A DNA stretch of 14,899 nucleotides from CAWACC01 sp964390695. Lineage in GTDB: Bacteria > Chlamydiota > Chlamydiia > Chlamydiales > Parachlamydiaceae. The translations under genes and the position numbers were made by a program. Shown one piece after another: positions 12,472 through 14,899 of the stretch. Numbering within the stretch: position 1 is the first letter of the stretch; every line of letters begins with the position of its first letter. Under the pieces are notes generated by a model, which saw only the letters and a program-made list of their open reading frames with translations, was not told the origin of the DNA and ran no database searches. Location: the NCBI GenBank assembly GCA_964390695.1, contig CAYMKI010000070.1, forward strand, positions 1-14,899, written 5' to 3'.

Positions 12472-13485
12472 TTAGAAATCGCCACCACCACCACCGCCAC
12501 CACCTCCGCCGCAGCTTGAAAATCCCCCGCAGGAGCTGTGGTGACTACCGCATGTATGATGACCTCCACTACTCGCACAAGAGTGGTGATGACCGCCGCT
12601 GCTGCCACAAGAATGATGATGACCGCCGCTGCTACCACAAGAGTGGTGGTTATTTGAACAACTCGATCCGAGAAGATAATAGGCATCAAAAACTGAAGAA
12701 GACGAGGTGGAAGAATCGTTTGAGTGGGCAGATTTTTTAGCTGCCTGGTGAAGGGTTTGGATCAAGCGGTTGAGTAATTTATTATCGCCGGAAGTCGCTT
12801 CTAAGGAAACGGTAACTTCGCTTGCGGGATTCTCTATGGGATGAAAGAGTTTTGTCGAGTTTTGATCAGGGGTCACGGAATTTTTCAAAAAGGTAAAATT
12901 GCCGAATAATTGTGATGATTTAATTCTGATTTTATGGGTTTTGGATTTGCATTTTTCAGAGGTGCAATTTATGGTTAAAACATACGAAGCATTGATAGCT
13001 TTAGTGCAAGTATCATAGATGGCTTTATGGGTGCAAAGGCGATCAAATGTATAAGATTTACTCCACTCGGTAGTTTTGATTTTTTTTTGATCTTTTTCTT
13101 CAAAAGCCTTATTCAAGATGATTTTTACGTTGAGTGTGCACTTAGCCGGATTCGTGTAGGTGATGTCTTTTTTTAGCGGAGCTTGGTTACGTTCTTTCAC
13201 TTTGCGCTCTAACCAGGCGAGTTGATACTCCAGTTTGGGGTACTGCTTTGTAGCTTCTTTCAGCCATGTATCTTGATGGTTTTTTACAAAGGCTACCACT
13301 TTTTTCAAGGAGAGTGAAGAATCGAACTCTTTTTGCTTCTTATTGTCTTTTTTTGACAGGCACATCAAGTATGAGGTACCGTCGTCGCGTTTGACTACTC
13401 CAAGTCGTTGCGTGTGGTATCTTTGATGATCAAAGTCATAGTTTAAGAATACTTCTAGACTATTATGGATATTTGGATCTGCCAT
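12472..13485 (-). CDS. Uncharacterised protein with His/Cys-rich decapeptide repeats and poly-Gly tail
   Basis: I do not recognise the family of this 337-residue protein. Residues 1-250 look like a folded cytoplasmic domain: Lys-rich, with scattered Cys and no signal peptide or membrane helix. A Ser-rich linker (about 255-265) leads to a tail at 275-337 made of near-perfect decapeptides HHHSCGSSGG, then GSHHSSCGGFSSC and a run of about ten Gly ending in DF. The tail holds about 12 His and 7 Cys, which suggests binding of zinc, copper or nickel; this is an inference. The start is firm: AGGAGGT lies 6 bases before the ATG. It is preceded by a divergent gene and followed by htpG on the same strand after 265 bases, so it is probably transcribed alone. 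Proteins with Gly/Cys-rich tails are known in several bacteria, but I cannot match the N-terminal domain to any of them. Confidence 0.75.
   Translation of the reverse strand: MADPNIHNSLEVFLNYDFDHQRYHTQRLGVVKRDDGTSYLMCLSKKDNKKQKEFDSSLSLKKVVAFVKNHQDTWLKEATKQYPKLEYQLAWLERKVKERNQAPLKKDITYTNPAKCTLNVKIILNKAFEEKDQKKIKTTEWSKSYTFDRLCTHKAIYDTCTKAINASYVLTINCTSEKCKSKTHKIRIKSSQLFGNFTFLKNSVTPDQNSTKLFHPIENPASEVTVSLEATSGDNKLLNRLIQTLHQAAKKSAHSNDSSTSSSSVFDAYYLLGSSCSNNHHSCGSSGGHHHSCGSSGGHHHSCASSGGHHTCGSHHSSCGGFSSCGGGGGGGGGGDF
12558..12647 (-). repeat. Three tandem 30-bp repeats coding the His/Cys decapeptides
   Basis: Units 12558-12587, 12588-12617 and 12618-12647 each begin GATGACC and contain CACAAGA. The second and third differ at only a few positions; the first is more diverged. 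They encode successive copies of HHHSCGSSGG at about residues 280-309. Degenerate copies continue on the left side (from about 12540). In-frame 30-bp units allow repeat number to change without a frameshift. Confidence 0.85.
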
Positions 13486-13807
13486 ATATTACCTCCTGGC
13501 GTATTGCTGATGAGTATGAAAACAAACACGCACCTGCACGTCTTCTTAAGTATGCAATGAAGGTTTTTCTTATTGGCTTACTGATCAAAAGGCGTGCATG
13601 TAGATGTTTGCTTTGATTAACACAGAAAAGACAATCCAAAGAATGCAGCATATAGCTAGGTGGGGATGTGAGGCCCCGTATGGACTTGGTAGATCTTTAG
13701 AATAAGTCTAAGCATGTTATGGGTCAATCGTTTTTTGCTATAAAATGCTAAATGATATAAACTCAATCAAGAATTTATTTGTATCCCCATTATGTGTTTA
13801 GGATGGC
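13486..13807. other. Divergent intergenic region with an imperfect inverted repeat
   Basis: This 322-base gap should hold the promoters of both the His/Cys-rich gene and the outer-membrane protein gene. The main structure is an imperfect inverted repeat of about 25 bases per arm (13519-13543 and 13590-13614, 18-19 of 25 positions matching, with AAACA and TGCACG conserved). No gene is evident inside it. Confidence 0.5.
13735..13761 (+). promoter_or_regulatory. Possible promoter for the outer-membrane protein gene
   Basis: TTGCTA (13735-13740) and TATAAA (13756-13761) are 15 bases apart and lie about 46 bases before the start codon at 13808. The spacer is short and the region AT-rich, so support is weak. 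Confidence 0.25.
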
Positions 13808-14803
13808 ATGATCATGTTCAAAATGTTTTTTGTGTGTGTATGGACCTTGGGTCTTATGCTTTTCGGCTCAAAGGAGATTTTTGGAGCAGAGAGGATAGCT
13901 AGCAACAGCAGTAGCGGTTACGCTACAGACGATGATAATATTACCCTAATACCGCAAAAGCTTTCTGAGAATGAACAAGATAAAGTTAAAGGACTAGAAG
14001 AGAAAGCAGAACCTCCAAAGATAGGAAACTTTGCATTACCTACCTCTCAGCAGCCTGGAGCTTTAGTGGGTTTCGGAGAGAATATCATAGACAAAGGCGA
14101 AGTTCAGTTGTTTTTATTTGCAGACAGGTATGCAGGAAGGCATAAAGTCAGCACAGACCTGTTTCCCAGTGTATTGGTAGGAGTTACAGATCAATGTTCA
14201 TTATTTTTCAATGCCCCTTACACTCCGGAGCTAAAGGATGGCAGAGAAAGATCATGTGGAGCAGAAGATTTCTTTATTCAGTTTGAATATGCATTTTATA
14301 ATAAAAGCACTCTGACTTATACCAACCAAGCCACCCTTGTTGCTAATGTCACCGCCCCTACGGGGTCTGCTCGCAAAGCCCCTCCTACGGGCTTTGGTGC
14401 GTCCAGTTTCTTTTTAGGAGCCACATACAATAAGATGTGGGTGGATTGGTTTTTGTTCACGCAATATGGCGCCGTTTTGACCACATCGGATCGATCCACA
14501 AAATTTGGCAATCAGTTCTTATACCAATTCGGTTTTGGCCGAAATATGCCTAGTCCGGAAGGCTGGATTTTGGCTTGGATAGTTGAAGTTGACGGTCAGT
14601 ACAACCAAAAAAACCGCATGAAAGGTCATGTGGATGCTGACTCAGGTGGCAATTTCATTTTCGTGACGCCTTCGATTTGGGTATCTTCCCAGCATTTTAT
14701 ATTTCAATTCGGCGTAGGTTTTCCGATCGCGGAAAATTTATTTGGAAAGCAGTATACATTTGACTATGCCTTGAATTTAAACATCGGATGGTCGTTATAT
14801 TAG
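13808..14803 (+). CDS. Probable outer-membrane beta-barrel protein, resembling the phenol_MetA_deg family
   Basis: This 331-residue protein starts with a signal peptide (hydrophobic core FFVCVWTLGLMLFG, likely cleavage after IFGA near residue 27). A low-complexity Ser/Asp/Lys stretch (about 28-75) follows. From residue 80 the sequence alternates polar and hydrophobic residues, with many aromatic-rich strands and Gly turns, and it ends in aromatic Tyr (LNIGWSLY), a normal outer-membrane insertion signal. The segment VTAPTGSARKAPPTGFGASSFFLGA (reported here as VTAPTGSARK then GFGASSFFLGA, about residues 180-204) resembles the PTG and GTG/FxxG motifs of the MetA-pathway phenol degradation (DUF/PF13557-type) barrels; this comparison is from memory. 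AGGA (13800-13803) precedes two candidate starts, ATG 13808 and ATG 13814. It may be a channel or a surface protein. The transported substrate is unknown. Confidence 0.7.
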   Translation: MIMFKMFFVCVWTLGLMLFGSKEIFGAERIASNSSSGYATDDDNITLIPQKLSENEQDKVKGLEEKAEPPKIGNFALPTSQQPGALVGFGENIIDKGEVQLFLFADRYAGRHKVSTDLFPSVLVGVTDQCSLFFNAPYTPELKDGRERSCGAEDFFIQFEYAFYNKSTLTYTNQATLVANVTAPTGSARKAPPTGFGASSFFLGATYNKMWVDWFLFTQYGAVLTTSDRSTKFGNQFLYQFGFGRNMPSPEGWILAWIVEVDGQYNQKNRMKGHVDADSGGNFIFVTPSIWVSSQHFIFQFGVGFPIAENLFGKQYTFDYALNLNIGWSLY

Positions 14804-14858
14804 GACCATCACTCTAGCCCCATACCCCAATTATGTGAGCCTTGATTTAGGGGGTATG
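14787..14858 (+). terminator. Two hairpins around and after the stop of the outer-membrane protein gene
   Basis: GATGGTC (14787-14793) pairs with GACCATC (14804-14810) across the stop codon. CATACCCC (14821-14828) pairs with GGGGTATG (14851-14858) around a 22-base loop, followed by moderately T-rich sequence. Either could end transcription. Neither is followed by a clean T run. Confidence 0.35.
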
Positions 14859-14899
14859 TTGGCTTTCAAGTTTATCCAGGGCTATATTCAAAGTGAGTA

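Noticed and set aside
12558..12647. Regular 30-bp repeats that could suggest a CRISPR array
   Set aside because: There are no spacers; the units are directly tandem and encode in-frame decapeptides.
12402..12689. Open frame overlapping the His/Cys-rich tail in another minus-strand frame
   Set aside because: Its Val/Ala/Thr/Ile-rich product is a frame-shifted reading of the tandem repeats; the in-phase gene has a perfect ribosome site and full-length frame.
1..14899. tRNA, rRNA or riboswitch genes
   Set aside because: No cloverleaf, rRNA or known riboswitch core was recognised on either strand by reading; an automated covariance search would be needed to exclude them fully.

Overview
The window looks like chromosome from an obligate intracellular, Gram-negative bacterium, most likely an environmental (amoeba-associated) chlamydia. 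The best clue is a short protein with a C-terminal pair of closely spaced membrane helices, the hallmark of chlamydial Inc proteins (8449-9105). Moderately AT-rich DNA, an outer-membrane barrel protein, a eukaryote-like CCR4/EEP nuclease with a long tail and several lineage-specific proteins fit this. The assignment is an inference; no rRNA or other decisive marker is present.

Layout. Plus strand: the 3' part of an endonuclease/exonuclease/phosphatase-family protein (3-1124); a 391-base gap with two hairpins; two adjacent ABC-2 permeases of YbhS/YbhR type (1516-3760) without an ATPase or membrane-fusion partner in the window; a 327-base gap holding a hairpin and a foldback MITE-like element flanked by a 5-base direct repeat (3911-4066); two adjacent membrane receptors with HAMP and methyl-accepting-chemotaxis-like signalling domains (4088-8216); and the Inc-like protein (8449-9105). 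Minus strand, convergent with the Inc gene and only one base away: a purple-acid-phosphatase-like exported metallophosphatase and the chaperone HtpG, probably one operon (htpG first), then a protein with a His/Cys-rich decapeptide repeat and poly-Gly tail (12472-13485). After a 322-base divergent intergenic region comes a plus-strand outer-membrane beta-barrel-like protein (13808-14803).

Functional picture. Most products act at the envelope: efflux permeases, transmembrane sensors, an exported phosphatase, an inclusion-membrane candidate and a porin-like barrel. HtpG is the only classic housekeeping gene. No che genes and no flagellar genes are visible, so the two receptors may signal to partners elsewhere or to no CheA at all; their hairpin tips are degenerate.

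The most unusual structure is repetitive DNA. A roughly 118-bp palindromic element occurs once in frame inside the second receptor gene and once between htpG and the His/Cys-rich gene. This resembles the Rickettsia palindromic elements that insert into coding genes. Separately, the MITE-like foldback sits 16 bases upstream of the first receptor's start codon, between a plausible promoter and the gene.
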